Positions 42,366-55,300 of a stretch of 64,000 nucleotides of DNA are shown here, piece by piece. The notes beneath the pieces are model-generated. The model had not been told where the DNA came from. It saw only the letters and a list, made by a program, of their open reading frames with translations, and made no database searches. Source of the stretch: Mesostigma viride (Eukaryota; Streptophyta; Mesostigmatophyceae; Mesostigmatales; Mesostigmataceae); the NCBI GenBank assembly GCA_009746045.1, contig RPFO01000213.1:8375314-8439313 (forward strand). Reading direction: 5' to 3'. The translations under genes and the position numbers were made by a program. The first letter of the stretch is position 1. Each line of letters opens with the position of its first letter.

Positions 42366-42429
42366 TGTGGGGTGGGGCAGGTGACTTGGCACCCCCTGCA
42401 CACAACAAGTTGCAGCCACGCTCCTCGAG

Positions 42430-44120
42430 AAGATGCACATGTTCAATATAATTAATTAATGTTACGAACTATTTTCCTGAAAGAATGATCCATACATCAA
42501 TGAAGCATGTTCTTCATTCACCTTGGTAGGTTGTGCATACATTATTTTATAAACTTGACGAGTACCGGTGCCATACAGTGCAATCAGTCAACATTAGTCA
42601 TTTTGTTGGCATTCAGTCAACATTGGTGTAGTTGAAAGACTTGAGATGCAGATTTTTTCCCTGCCCGTCAAAGCCCCTTGGTGGCTAGTGTGCACGTGGC
42701 TGCCACGCCCGCTGCACCATGCCCCATGGTTCGTGGCTTACACCCCACGTCTGCCTATTCGTCGTGCCCCCGCTTGCTGGCTTGCCCCTAATCACCTCAC
42801 GCACATGTGGCTGCGTTCCTCCCTCCTTGCGTCACGTGCATGTGGCTGCCCGCTTGTGCAAAGCATTCCCGAACACCACTTCTTTCCTTTTCAGGTTGGG
42901 CCCCCATCCATAAAAGTACGCTGTCTTTCTCTTCTTTAAATCCAAAATCAAGAAGACAACCAGCGCAGGCCAGAAATCGCGAGAATCCGGACCATGGTAG
43001 CTCCAGCCTGCCGTTATCTTGCCCCGTGCCCTCTGGCCGACCTCCGCGGAAGCGACCAAAGCCAAGTTTGCATTACAAAGACATCGCCTTGGCTCAGTTA
43101 GCGGGGACGGACGATGTAGCCACCATTGTAATAACCATTCTATGCGTAACGATGATGGTGGTCGCATTCTTAAAAACGGCTAGAGAGTGATGTTGGATGA
43201 GAGTGTAAGCATGCTGTAGTCCTCATTCCTCAAGAAAAGGGATCGATCATTTATGCTTCACGTCTTACAACAATGTTCCTTAACTAACTGCAGCCAACAC
43301 TCAATGGCGAAGAGACAAATTCCATTAGGGATTCGTAGCAACCTCTATACAGGCTCTACCAACTTAAAAAGTCGCCCTCTACAAGTCGGGGTAAAATTGG
43401 CTCCAGAATTCTCAATTCTCAAATTCTCAGAGGGCGGGGGCTGAGGTACCTTGAAATTAAATAAGAGGCATGACTCTATTAGGGGGGGGGGGGACGGTGT
43501 TACAACGGGGGGTACGTACTAATTAGAGGCATGCTTTAGTTAGTGCTAGTACTGTACGATGGTGTTGGACCTAGTCGGGGTAAAATTCAGGTCGAATAGG
43601 AATCGCGCCCTATTAGCCTTTCACCTGTCACCGCCACACGTGTGTGTGCCCACCTTCATTAGGATTCGCTGATACTCATTTCCCCTCTCACCTCTTTGGT
43701 CCATAATTGGCTAATAAAATATACCCATTTCCCCGAAAATTCAGGTCGAATAGGCGACTTTTCCTACTTTATGTCTTGCATGAGGATTTTTGAGTGTCGA
43801 CTTAGTTGATAAGTTCGAACCAATCAAACGATTTACTGCCAAGATCAAGCAGAAATTTCGTAGTTTCGAGGACTAATAATTGATTTGGAATATTCCACGT
43901 GAACGTGAGTGATTTCCTAGTAGTACGACACGCGATGGACGTGCCGTAAGCGGAACCGCCCACACACGCGATGGACGTGCGTGAACGCATGCTAAATTGG
44001 ACCTGAAATCGTTTTTGGTTGAGCGGTCACTAGTTTCGAGCAATAAAAACGAATTTAGGCCGAGTTCAGGCCGAATTTTCGTAGTTCCGAGGAATAAAAA
44101 TTGATTTGGAAGATTTCCCC
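42430..44120. other. Non-coding stretch before the macrosatellite
   Basis: No confident gene. A 68-bp block at 42,961-43,027 matches 10,541-10,624 inverted. An open frame ending at 43,190 has a hydrophobic tail (VATIVITILCVTMMVVAFL), but nothing else supports it. A 13-G run lies at about 43,483. Degenerate words that resemble the macrosatellite unit start (CTAGTAGTACGAC) occur at 43,916. Confidence 0.4.
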
Positions 44121-45272
44121 GTGAGGGACGGAGCGTGGGATCGACGGTGCGGCGGGCCGGCGCGAGCGCGCGCGATGGGAAGCCCCCCAAGGAAGGCCGC
44201 CGAGCGTTCGCCCCCCGGCGTAGGGGCCGGCCCGGTAGGCGGGCGCTCCGCCCGGCGGGTCGAAGCGATTCGACGGCGGCGGTTCGACGGAGGCCTCAGG
44301 GCCCCTGGTGGCGTAATGCGTCCGAATTCGTGGGGGGCCTTGGCCCCCCCACGCTTGTCCCCTTCTAGTAACTACGATTAACACGAACGAAAAGATTGGG
44401 CAAACCGTGAGGCCCGAAAAGTGGCCCGTACGAGAACCGCGAGCGCAGGGCGGCCGATAGTCAGGGCGATCCGGAGATCCGCGGTGGCGCCCAATCGGAG
44501 CAGTTGCCCGAAAAGTGGCAAACTAGGCAGATCGACTGTCACAAAGTCTGAACGGGGTCTGAAACGGCAGTTACGTCCAGATCCGGTTCAGCACTTTTGC
44601 GGGCAGATAGGAGGCCAGCCAATGGCCGCGGCCAGATAAAAATACGGAACCCGGCACGATGTCGGCTTCTTCGAGGGCGTCAAACTCTGTGTCGCGAATC
44701 AAACATCCCATCGCTAGCGGCGATCAACTGCGGCTACTGGGCCCATCGCTTGGCCGAGAGGGCGCCGTCCTAAAATTTCGTAGCGTTCAGTGCGTCAGTT
44801 CGACGGAACGTCCAGAAATTGTTTCGAAACCGTGCAAATAATGTTTAGAAACCGTGAAATTTTGGGCGTTACGGCCGTTTCGTTGTCCGCATTTCGTTCA
44901 GAAACCGTTTCACTGAGCGTTTCCGTTGCAATTTTCGATTCAGACCGAAGTTATAGTCTGAACATGATGTGACTGATATTTATTCTAAAATTATACGCAA
45001 AATTTGAGTTGGAGGAGTGGAGAGTAGTATGATGCTTGCTGGACGAATTTCTGCCAGATTCCGTACTTACCAAGCTGGAAATAAATGACTTGGGAGGATT
45101 TTCAAGTGGGTAGTACGCGGTGCTGGACCGCCTGGACGCGCCCAAGCAATCGAACGTGCATAAACCAGGACTGCGAGGGGGAGAGGGTGCGACATGCTGC
45201 GACAGCACTTAATTTAATTTCCTGCTGGCTGGGGATGGCGGTCAACGCTGCCTGGAAAATTGGGGATGGACA

Positions 45273-45770
45273 ATGCGTGGGCATTGCTTTTATAGCGTTC
45301 AATGTTCCATTTCGATGCGTACCTTTAAATTGTTTCTGATCTGGCTGGACGTCGGTGGGCAGTCACGTGCGTGGGAGAGGTTCGGGGCGCTATGGCCTGC
45401 TGCGATAGCTAGGGACCTGGAAATGGAATGTCGTTGTAGATTTAGGTATTATGTTATCGTGCTTCTTTGCTTGACGTATTGGGTGCCTAGTGAAATCAGT
45501 TTGCTGTTCGTGGAAGGCGTGGGTGTGGCCGACGAGTTTCTGTTGTCGTCACACAATATTGGAATGAACGCTGGAATCACTTGTTGCCACGGGACGTACG
45601 CTGGCGATGCCGATGGTGAGTCGTTTGTTTCGATGACCGGGCTAGAATCTGTGATGCTTTTTTCTGGAATATACTGGGCGGTGAACGCCCCTGTGGATGC
45701 TTGCCTGGTCATGAGTTTAGGGAGTCATTTACTGCTGTACTCGCTGACATTCATGGTGCTTACTGCGTAA
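45273..45770 (+). CDS. Hypothetical 165-codon frame in macrosatellite unit 1, probably not a gene
   Basis: Starts MRGHCFYSVQCSISMRTFKL; contains hydrophobic segments (YYVIVLLCLTYWV, LLLYSLTFMVL) and no known domain. Whether it is coding is doubtful. It is open in units 1 and 2 only. In units 3-5 a small indel and the extra 163-bp block end it after about 117 codons or fewer. Identity between units is so high that conservation of the frame is not evidence of selection. Confidence 0.15.
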   Translation: MRGHCFYSVQCSISMRTFKLFLIWLDVGGQSRAWERFGALWPAAIARDLEMECRCRFRYYVIVLLCLTYWVPSEISLLFVEGVGVADEFLLSSHNIGMNAGITCCHGTYAGDADGESFVSMTGLESVMLFSGIYWAVNAPVDACLVMSLGSHLLLYSLTFMVLTA

Positions 45771-46317
45771 GATAATCTGCCTTGCTTCGCGCGTGGATTT
45801 TCACTGGGGTGAAGAGCGCGTCTGGTAACATGTTTACGTGGTGTATAAGGTGATCAATCAACCATTTGTTCATAGAAGGTGTGACAGTAGAATGTGTTTT
45901 ATATTTCTTCATCAAGCAAGTCAAAAGTAATCTCCACTGGCTTACAACCTGAATCTTGCTTTGCTGGGTCTTCTGTGTTCCTGTCTCATTGTGCAGGCTA
46001 TCCCCTTGGTTGACCAACCAGGTGATTTGTGGTGCCAGCGGGGCCATATTCGTTTTCTTCTCATTTTCCATCCGTGGCAACGGACCGCATGGGCGGGCGG
46101 GAGGGCAGAGAGGGCAGGGCAGGCCACGCCAGGCGAGGCAGGAAAGGCTGCAAGGGTATACAGCACAGGTAGGCTGGCAGGCAAGGGCCATGGGGCATGA
46201 GCCATGGGGCTTGAGCTACGAGCCTTGCGGCATGGGGTTTGGGGATGGGGCAAACAGGAGGGCAGGCAGCCAGCCACATCCACATGATTAGGGGCCAGAC
46301 AGCAATCAGGGGCACCG

Positions 46318-47870
46318 CGGGCCCACGCATGCATGCCAGGCACCCCACCAACCCACGCACGCATGCCAGCCACCCCCATGCCCACGCACGCATGCCAGCC
46401 ACCCCCCCCCCTTACACAAACCCACTTATGCATGCCAGCCACCCCCCACACCCACGTACGCATGCCAGCCACCCTTCACACCCACGCACACATGGCAGCC
46501 ACCCCACGAACCCAGGCACGCATGCCAGCCCCCCCTAAACCCACGCATGCATGGCAGCCCCCCACCACACCCACGCATGCATGCCACTCCGCCCCCACAC
46601 CCACGGACGCATGCCAGCCACCCCCCATACCCACGTACGCCCCCCCCACACCCACGCACGCATGCCAGCCCCTCCCCTCGTGCATGCATGCATGCCAGCC
46701 ACCCCACAAACCCACGCATGGATGCCAGCCCCCCCACATGCATGCATGCATGCCAGCCCCCCCCACACCCACGCACGCATGGCAGCCGCCCCCCCAACCC
46801 CAAAACACATGCCAGCCACCCCCCACATGCACGCATGCTTGCCAGCCACCCCACATGCAAACAAGCCCCCCCCCACATGCATGCTTGCATTCCAGCCACC
46901 CCACAAACCCATGCACGCATGCCAGCCACCCCCACACCCACGCACGCATCCCAGCCACCCCACGAGCCCACGCATGCATGCCAGCCACCTCCCACACGCA
47001 CGCATGGATGCCAGCCACCCCCCACATGCACGTGCATGCCAGCCACCCCCCACACCCACGCACGCATGGCAGCCCACCCCACGAACCCAGGCACGCATGC
47101 CAGCCACCCCCTAAACCCACGCACGCATGGCAGCCCACCCCCAAACCCAGGCACGCATGCCAGCCACCCACACCCACGCATGCATGTCAGCCCCCCCCCC
47201 CCACACGCATGCATGCCAGCCCCCCCCCAAACCCACACACGCGTGCCAGCCCCCCCCCACATGCACGCATGCATGCCAGCCACCCCACAAACCCACTTAT
47301 GCATGCCAGCCACCCCCGTCACCAAGTACGCATGCCGTCCCCCCCCACACCCACGCACGCATGCCAGCCTGCCCCGCCCCACATGCGTGCATGGCAGCTC
47401 CCGCCCACACCCACGCATGCATGCCAGCCACCCCACAAACCCATGCACGCATGCCAGCCACCCCCACACCCACGCACGTATGCCACCCCCCCACAAACCC
47501 ACGCACGCATGCCAGCCACCCCCCACATGCACGCATGCATGACAGCCACCCCCCACATGCACGTGCATGCCAGCCACCCCCCACACCCACATACGCATGC
47601 CAGCCACCCCCCACACCCACGCACGCATATCAGCCACCCCACAAACCCACGCATGCATGCCAGCCACCCCCCACATGCACGCATGCATGCCAGCCACCCC
47701 CCGCATGCACGTGCATGCTAGCCACCCCCCACACCCACGTACGCATGCCAGCCACCCCCCACACCCACGCACGCATGGCAGCCACCCCACAAACCCAGGC
47801 ACACATGCCAGCCACCCTCTAAACCCACGCATGCATGGCAGCTCCCCACCACACCCACGAATGGACAGGG
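46318..47870 (+). repeat. ~29-bp minisatellite array of unit 1
   Basis: Units like CCCACGCACGCATGCCAGCC with C-runs of variable length, and a GCATGC palindrome in many units. Long open frames in many phases (PATPHTHAC-type peptides) are by-products of the repeat. Confidence 0.95.
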
Positions 47871-49358
47871 CACGCCCCACGGTCGCGCACAAGGGCACTG
47901 TCGAGTAATGTACAAAACGTTGTCTACATGAAGTCATGGTGGGCATGAACGACGGTGCATGTGTTTACAAAGGATTGCCACTCAATGAATATTAATGAAT
48001 GATGAACATGGGAGTTTGCATGGAAGTGTTTGGTCGTTATGGCTGCCGCTTGCAAAAAGCGGTACCCACATTGTGTCCTGCATGGCATAGCTGCATTGTC
48101 AGTTTCAGTTGTTAGGAAGTAATGAGTAAGGAAATACTTGCATGCAATGAACGGCGACGTCTCACAATATACGGTACTATTCGGACTGGGTTGATGTACT
48201 AGTAGTACGACGCGTGCTGGACGTGCACGTGAGGGACGGAGCGTGGGATCGACGGTGCGGCAGGCCGGCGCGAGCGCGCGCGATGGGAAGCCCCCAAAGG
48301 AAGGCCGCCGAGCGTTCGCCCCCCGGCGTAGGGGCCGGGCCGGTCGGCGGGCTCAACCCGGCGGGTCGAAGCTTTCGGCGGGGGCCTCAGGGCCCCTGGT
48401 GGCGTAGTGCGTCCGAAAAAGTGGGGGCCTTGGCCCCCCCACTAGTCCCCTCTAGTAACTACGATTAACACGAACGAAAAGATTGGGCAAACCGTGAGGC
48501 CCGAAAAGTGGCCCGTACGAAAACCGCGAGCGCAGGGCGGCCGATAGTCAGGGCGATCCGGAGATCCGCGGTGGCGCCCAATCGGAGCAGTTGCCCGAAA
48601 AGTGGCAAACTAGGCAGATCGACTGTCACAAAGTCTGAACGGGGTCTGAAACGGCAGTTACGTCCAGATCCGGTTCAGCACTTTTGCGGGCAGATAGGAG
48701 GCCAGCCAATGGCCGCGGCCAGATAAAAATACGGAACCCGGCACGATGTCGGCTTCTTCGAGGGCGTCAAACTCTGTGTCGCGAATCAAACATCCCATCG
48801 CTAGCGGCGATCAACTGCGGCTACTGGGCCCATCGCTTGGCCGAGAGGGCGCCGTCCTAAAATTTCGTAGCGTTCAGTGCGTCAGTTCGACGGAACGTCC
48901 AGAAATTGTTTCGAAACCGTGCAAATAATGTTTAGAAACCGTGAAATTTTGGGCGTTACGGCCGTTTCGTTGTCCGCATTTCGTTCAGAAACCGTTTCAC
49001 TGAGCGTTTCCGTTGCAATTTTCGATTCAGACCGAAGTTATAGTCTGAACATGATGTGACTGATATTTATTCTAAAATTATACGCAAAATTTGAGTTGGA
49101 GGAGTGGAGAGTAGTATGATGCTTGCTGGACGAATTTCTGCCAGATTCCGTACTTACCAAGCTGGAAATAAATGACTTGGGAGGATTTTCAAGTGGGTAG
49201 TACGCGGTGCTGGACCGCCTGGACGCGCCCAAGCAATCGAACGTGCATAAACCAGGACTGCGAGGGGGAGAGGGGCGACATGCTGCGACAGCACTTAATT
49301 TAATTTCCTGCTGGCTGGGGATGGCGGTCAACGCTGCCTGGAAAATTGGGGATGGACA

Positions 49359-49856
49359 ATGCGTGGGCATTGCTTTTATAGCGTTCAATGTTCCATTTCG
49401 ATGCGTACCTTTAAATTGTTTCTGATCTGGCTGGACGTCGGTGGGCAGTCACGTGCGTGGGAGAGGTTCGGGGCGCTATGGCCTGCTGCGATAGCTAGGG
49501 ACCTGGAAATGGAATGTCGTTGTAGATTTAGGTATTATGTTATCGTGCTTCTTTGCTTGACGTATTGGGTGCCTAGTGAAATCAGTTTGCTGTTCGTGGA
49601 AGGCGTGGGTGTGGCCGACGAGTTTCTGTTGTCGTCACACAATATTGGAATGAACGCTGGAATCACTTGTTGCCACGGGACGTACGCTGGCGATGCCGAT
49701 GGTGAGTCGTTTGTTTCGATGACCGGGCTAGAATCTGTGATGCTTTTTTCTGGAATATACTGGGCGGTGAACGCCCCTGTGGATGCTTGCCTGGTCATGA
49801 GTTTAGGGAGTCATTTACTGCTGTACTCGCTGACATTCATGGTGCTTACTGCGTAA
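49359..49856 (+). CDS. Hypothetical 165-codon frame in macrosatellite unit 2, probably not a gene
   Basis: Same frame and same predicted protein as at 45,273-45,770. Its presence reflects the recent duplication of the unit. Confidence 0.15.
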   Translation: MRGHCFYSVQCSISMRTFKLFLIWLDVGGQSRAWERFGALWPAAIARDLEMECRCRFRYYVIVLLCLTYWVPSEISLLFVEGVGVADEFLLSSHNIGMNAGITCCHGTYAGDADGESFVSMTGLESVMLFSGIYWAVNAPVDACLVMSLGSHLLLYSLTFMVLTA

Positions 49857-50403
49857 GATAATCTGCCTTGCTTCGCGCGTGGATTTTCACTGGGGTGAAG
49901 AGCGCGTCTGGTAACATGTTTACGTGGTGTATAAGGTGATCAATCAACCATTTGTTCATAGAAGGTGTGACAGTAGAATGTGTTTTATATTTCTTCATCA
50001 AGCAAGTCAAAAGTAATCTCCACTGGCTTACAACCTGAATCTTGCTTTGCTGGGTCTTCTGTGTTCCTGTCTCATTGTGCAGGCTATCCCCTTGGTTGAC
50101 CAACCAGGTGATTTGTGGTGCCAGCGGGGCCATATTCGTTTTCTTCTCATTTTCCATCCGTGGCAACGGACCGCATGGGCGGGCGGGAGGGCAGAGAGGG
50201 CAGGGCAGGCCACGCCAGGCGAGGCAGGAAAGGCTGCAAGGGTATACAGCACAGGTAGGCTGGCAGGCAAGGGCCATGGGGCATGAGCCATGGGGCTTGA
50301 GCTACGAGCCTTGCGGCATGGGGTTTGGGGATGGGGCAAACAGGAGGGCAGGCAGCCAGCCACATCCACATGATTAGGGGCCAGACAGCAATCAGGGGCA
50401 CCG

Positions 50404-51956
50404 CGGGCCCACGCATGCATGCCAGGCACCCCACCAACCCACGCACGCATGCCAGCCACCCCCATGCCCACGCACGCATGCCAGCCACCCCCCCCCCTTA
50501 CACAAACCCACTTATGCATGCCAGCCACCCCCCACACCCACGTACGCATGCCAGCCACCCTTCACACCCACGCACACATGGCAGCCACCCCACGAACCCA
50601 GGCACGCATGCCAGCCCCCCCTAAACCCACGCATGCATGGCAGCCCCCCACCACACCCACGCATGCATGCCACTCCGCCCCCACACCCACGGACGCATGC
50701 CAGCCACCCCCCATACCCACGTACGCCCCCCCCACACCCACGCACGCATGCCAGCCCCTCCCCTCGTGCATGCATGCATGCCAGCCACCCCACAAACCCA
50801 CGCATGGATGCCAGCCCCCCCACATGCATGCATGCATGCCAGCCCCCCCCACACCCACGCACGCATGGCAGCCGCCCCCCCAACCCCAAAACACATGCCA
50901 GCCACCCCCCACATGCACGCATGCTTGCCAGCCACCCCACATGCAAACAAGCCCCCCCCCACATGCATGCTTGCATTCCAGCCACCCCACAAACCCATGC
51001 ACGCATGCCAGCCACCCCCACACCCACGCACGCATCCCAGCCACCCCACGAGCCCACGCATGCATGCCAGCCACCTCCCACACGCACGCATGGATGCCAG
51101 CCACCCCCCACATGCACGTGCATGCCAGCCACCCCCCACACCCACGCACGCATGGCAGCCCACCCCACGAACCCAGGCACGCATGCCAGCCACCCCCTAA
51201 ACCCACGCACGCATGGCAGCCCACCCCCAAACCCAGGCACGCATGCCAGCCACCCACACCCACGCATGCATGTCAGCCCCCCCCCCACACGCATGCATGC
51301 CAGCCCCCCCCAAACCCACACACGCGTGCCAGCCCCCCCCACATGCACGCATGCATGCCAGCCACCCCACAAACCCACTTATGCATGCCAGCCACCCCCG
51401 TCACCAAGTACGCATGCCGTCCCCCCCCCACACCCACGCACGCATGCCAGCCTGCCCCGCCCCACATGCGTGCATGGCAGCTCCCGCCCACACCCACGCA
51501 TGCATGCCAGCCACCCCACAAACCCATGCACGCATGCCAGCCACCCCCACACCCACGCACGTATGCCACCCCCCACAAACCCACGCACGCATGCCAGCCA
51601 CCCCCCACATGCACGCATGCATGACAGCCACCCCCCACATGCACGTGCATGCCAGCCACCCCCCACACCCACATACGCATGCCAGCCACCCCCACACCCA
51701 CGCACGCATATCAGCCACCCCACAAACCCACGCATGCATGCCAGCCACCCCCCACATGCACGCATGCATGCCAGCCACCCCCCGCATGCACGTGCATGCT
51801 AGCCACCCCCACACCCACGTACGCATGCCAGCCACCCCCCACACCCACGCACGCATGGCAGCCACCCCACAAACCCAGGCACACATGCCAGCCACCCTCT
51901 AAACCCACGCATGCATGGCAGCTCCCCACCACACCCACGAATGGACAGGGCACGCC
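50404..51956 (+). repeat. ~29-bp minisatellite array of unit 2
   Basis: Nearly identical in unit order to the array of unit 1; differences are mostly C-run lengths. Confidence 0.95.
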
Positions 51957-52308
51957 CCACGGTCGCGCACAAGGGCACTGTCGAGTAATGTACAAAACGT
52001 TGTCTACATGAAGTCATGGTGGGCATGAACGACGGTGCATGTGTTTACAAAGGATTGCCACTCAATGAATATTAATGAATGATGAACATGGGAGTTTGCA
52101 TGGAAGTGTTTGGTCGTTATGGCTGCCGCTTGCAAAAAGCGGTACCCACATTGTGTCCTGCATGGCATAGCTGCATTGTCAGTTTCAGTTGTTAGGAAGT
52201 AATGAGTAAGGAAATACTTGCATGCAATGAACGGCGACGTCTCACAATATACGGTACTATTCGGACTGGGTTGATGTACTAGTAGTACGACGCGTGCTGG
52301 ACGTGCAC

Positions 52309-55300
52309 GTGAGGGACGGAGCGTGGGATCGACGGTGCGGCAGGCCGGCGCGAGCGCGCGCGATGGGAAGCCCCCAAAGGAAGGCCGCCGAGCGTTCGCC
52401 CCCCGGCGTAGGGGCCGGGCCGGTCGGCGGGCTCAACCCGGCGGGTCGAAGCTTTCGGCGGGGGCCTCAGGGCCCCTGGTGGCGTAGTGCGTCCGAAAAA
52501 GTGGGGGGCCTTGGCCCCCCCACTAGTCCCCTTCTAGTGACTACGATTAACCCCAACGAAAAGTTTGGCAAACCGTGAGGCCGAAAAGTGGCCCGTACGA
52601 AAACCGCGAGCGCAGGGCGGCCGATAGTCAGGGCGATTCGGAGATCCGCGGTGGCGCCCAATCGGGGCAGTTGCCCGAAAAGTGGCAAACTAGGGAGATC
52701 GACTGTCACAAAGTCTGAACGGGGTCTGAAACGGCAGTTACGTCCAGATCCGGTTCAGCACTTTTGCGGGCAGATGGGAGGCCAGCCAATGGCCGCGGCC
52801 AGATAAAAATACGGAACCCGGCACGATGTCGGCTTCTTCGAGGCCGTCAAACTCTGTGTCGCGAATCAAACATCCCATCGCTAGCGGCGATCAACTGCGG
52901 CTACTGGGCCCATCGCTTGGCCGAGAGGGCGCCGTCCTAAAAATTCGTAGCGTTCAGTGCGTCAGTTCGACGGAACGTCCAGAAATCGTTTCGAAACCGT
53001 GCAAATAATGTTTTGAAACCGTTAAATTTTGGGCGTTACGGCCGTTTTGTTGTCCGCATTTCGTTCAGAAACTGTTTCACTGAGCGTTTCCGTTGCAATT
53101 TTCGATTCAGACCGAAGTTATAGTCTGAACATGATGTGACTGATATTTATTCTAAAATTATACGCAAATTTTGAGTTGGAGGAGTGGAGAGTAGTATGAT
53201 GCTTGCTGGACGAATTTCTGCCAGATTCCGTACTTACCAAGCTGGAAAAAAATGACTTGGGAGGATTTTCAAGTGGGTAGTACGCGGTGCTGGACCGCCT
53301 GGACGCGCCCAAGCAATCGAACGTGCATAAACCAGGACTGCGAGGGGGAGAGGGGGCGACATGCTGCGACAGCACTTAATTTAATTTCCTGCTGGCTGGG
53401 GATGGCGGTCAACGCTGCCTGGAAAATTGGGGATGGACAATGCGTGGGCATTGCTTTTATAGCGTTCAATGTTCAATTTCGATGCGTACCTTTGAATTGT
53501 TTCTGATCTGGCTGGACGTCGGTGGGCAGTCACGTGCGTGGGAGAGGTTCGGGGCGCTATGGCCTGCTGCGATAGACCTGGAAATGGAATGTCGTTGTAG
53601 ATTTAGGTATTATGTTATCGTGCTTCTTTGCTTGACGTATTGGGTGCCTAGTGAAATCAGTTTGCTGTTCGGGGAAGGCGTGGGTGTGGCCGACGAGTTT
53701 CTGTTGTCGTCACACAATATTGGAATGAACGCTGGATTTGTTGCCACGGGACGTACGCTGGCGATGCCGATGGTGAGTCGTTTGTTTCGATGACCGGGCT
53801 AGTGCCTGCTCTCTTTCTGATGCGTTTCCTCGGTTGCGTTGTTTCCATTGGGCCGAATTCACGTAGTCGCAGCGAAGACATAGCGTAGCAAGGGTCTGCG
53901 TTTCATTTTCTTAGCCGTGCAGGACGCCATCTTCATGGTCCTTCGGGTTTCCCGTGTCAACGTCCGTTGCCAGAGGATCTGTGATGATTTTTTCTGGAAT
54001 ATGCTGGGCGGTGAAAGCCCCTGTGGATGCTTGCCTGGTCATGAGTTTATGGCGTCATTTGCTGCTGTAGTGGCTGACATTCATGGTGCTTTCTGCGTTA
54101 GATAATCTGCCTTGCTTCGCACGTGGATTTTCACTGGGCTGAAGAGCGCGTCTGGTAACATGTTTACGTGGTGTATAAGGTGATCAATCAACCATTTGTT
54201 CATAGAAGGTGTGACAGTAGAAGGTGTTTTATATTTCTTCATCAAGCAAGTCAAAAGTAATCTCCACTGGCTTACAACCTGAATCTTGCTTTGCTGGGTC
54301 TGCTGTGTTCCTGTCTCATTGTGCAGGCTATCCCCTTGGTTGACCAACCAGGTGATTTGTGGTGCCAGCGGGGCCATATTGGTTTTCTTCTCATTTTCCA
54401 TCCGTGGCAACGGACCGCATGGGCGGGCGGGAGGGCAGAGAGGGCAGGGCAGGCCAGGCCAGGCGAGGCAGGAAAGGATGCAAGGGTATGCAGCACAGGT
54501 AGGCTGGCTGGCAAGGGCCATGGGGCATGAGCCATGGCGCTTGAGCTACGAGCCTTGCGGCATGGGCTTTGGGGATGGGGCAAACAGGAGGGCAGGCAGC
54601 CAGCCACATCCACATGATTAGGGGCCAGACAGCAATCAGGGGCACCGCGGGCCCACTTATGCATGCCAGGCACCCCACCAACCCACGTAGCATGCCAGCC
54701 ACCCCCATGCCCACGCACGCATGCCAGCCACCCCCCCCACACACACACAAACCCACTTATGCATGCCAGCCATCCCCCACACCCACGTTACTACGCATGC
54801 CAGCCACCCCCACACCCATGCACGCATGGCAGCCACCCCACGAACCCAGGCACGCATGCCAGCCCCCCCCTCAAGCCACGAATGCATGGCAGCCCCCCAC
54901 CACACCCAAGCATGCATGCCACTCCCCCCCACACCCACGCACGCATGCCAGCCACCCCCCATACCCACGTACGCCACCCCCCACACCCACGCACGCATGG
55001 CAGCCGCCCCCCCAACCCTTGCACGCATGCATGCCAGCCACCCCACACACCCATGCACCCATGGCAGCCGCCCCCCCAACCCACGCACGCATGCCAGCTA
55101 ACCCCCACATGCACGCATGCTTGCCAGCCACCCCACATGCAAACAAGCCCCCCCCACATGCATGCTTGCATTCCAGCCACCCCACAAACCCATGCACGTA
55201 TGCCAGCCACCGCCACACCCACGCACGCATGCCAGCCACCCCACGAACCCACGCATGCATGCCAGCCACCCCCCACATGCACGCATGGATGCCAGCCACC

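Larger units (their letters stand above)
40193..42425. mobile_element. 2.2-kb foldback-like element with minisatellites in both arms
   Basis: About 60 bp at 40,193-40,255 (GGAGCGTGG to CCAAGTCACCTGCC) recurs inverted at about 42,370-42,425; the left copy has ~11 extra bases. Inside, a ~29-bp minisatellite runs as CACCCACGCACGCATGCC on the left (about 40,735-41,050 and 41,255-41,340) and as its complement on the right (42,095-42,365). No coding sequence was recognised. The same minisatellite family forms the arrays of the macrosatellite to the right. Confidence 0.5.
44121..48228 (+). repeat. Macrosatellite unit 1 (4,108 bp)
   Basis: Anchored on GTGAGGGACGGAGCGTGGG. The unit contains, in order: a GC-rich start, a ~1.7-kb mid-GC section, an AT-richer section, and the minisatellite array at 46,318-47,870. 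Its sequence from ~44,400 on is almost identical to unit 2. Confidence 0.95.
48229..52308 (+). repeat. Macrosatellite unit 2 (4,080 bp)
   Basis: Nearly identical to unit 1; differences are mainly homopolymer lengths and a handful of bases. Confidence 0.95.

Noticed and set aside
45760-46191. 143-codon minus-strand frame retained in every macrosatellite unit
   Set aside because: Units are too similar for retention to show selection, and most differences between units change the amino acid. An opposite-strand frame of 111 codons is retained equally well.
46318-47870. Long open frames of up to ~500 codons on both strands, rich in Pro, Ala, Thr, His, Cys and Trp
   Set aside because: They are translations of the ~29-bp minisatellite, open in several frames at once with no start context or domain. 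The same holds for the arrays at 50,404, 54,650, 58,830 and 63,437.
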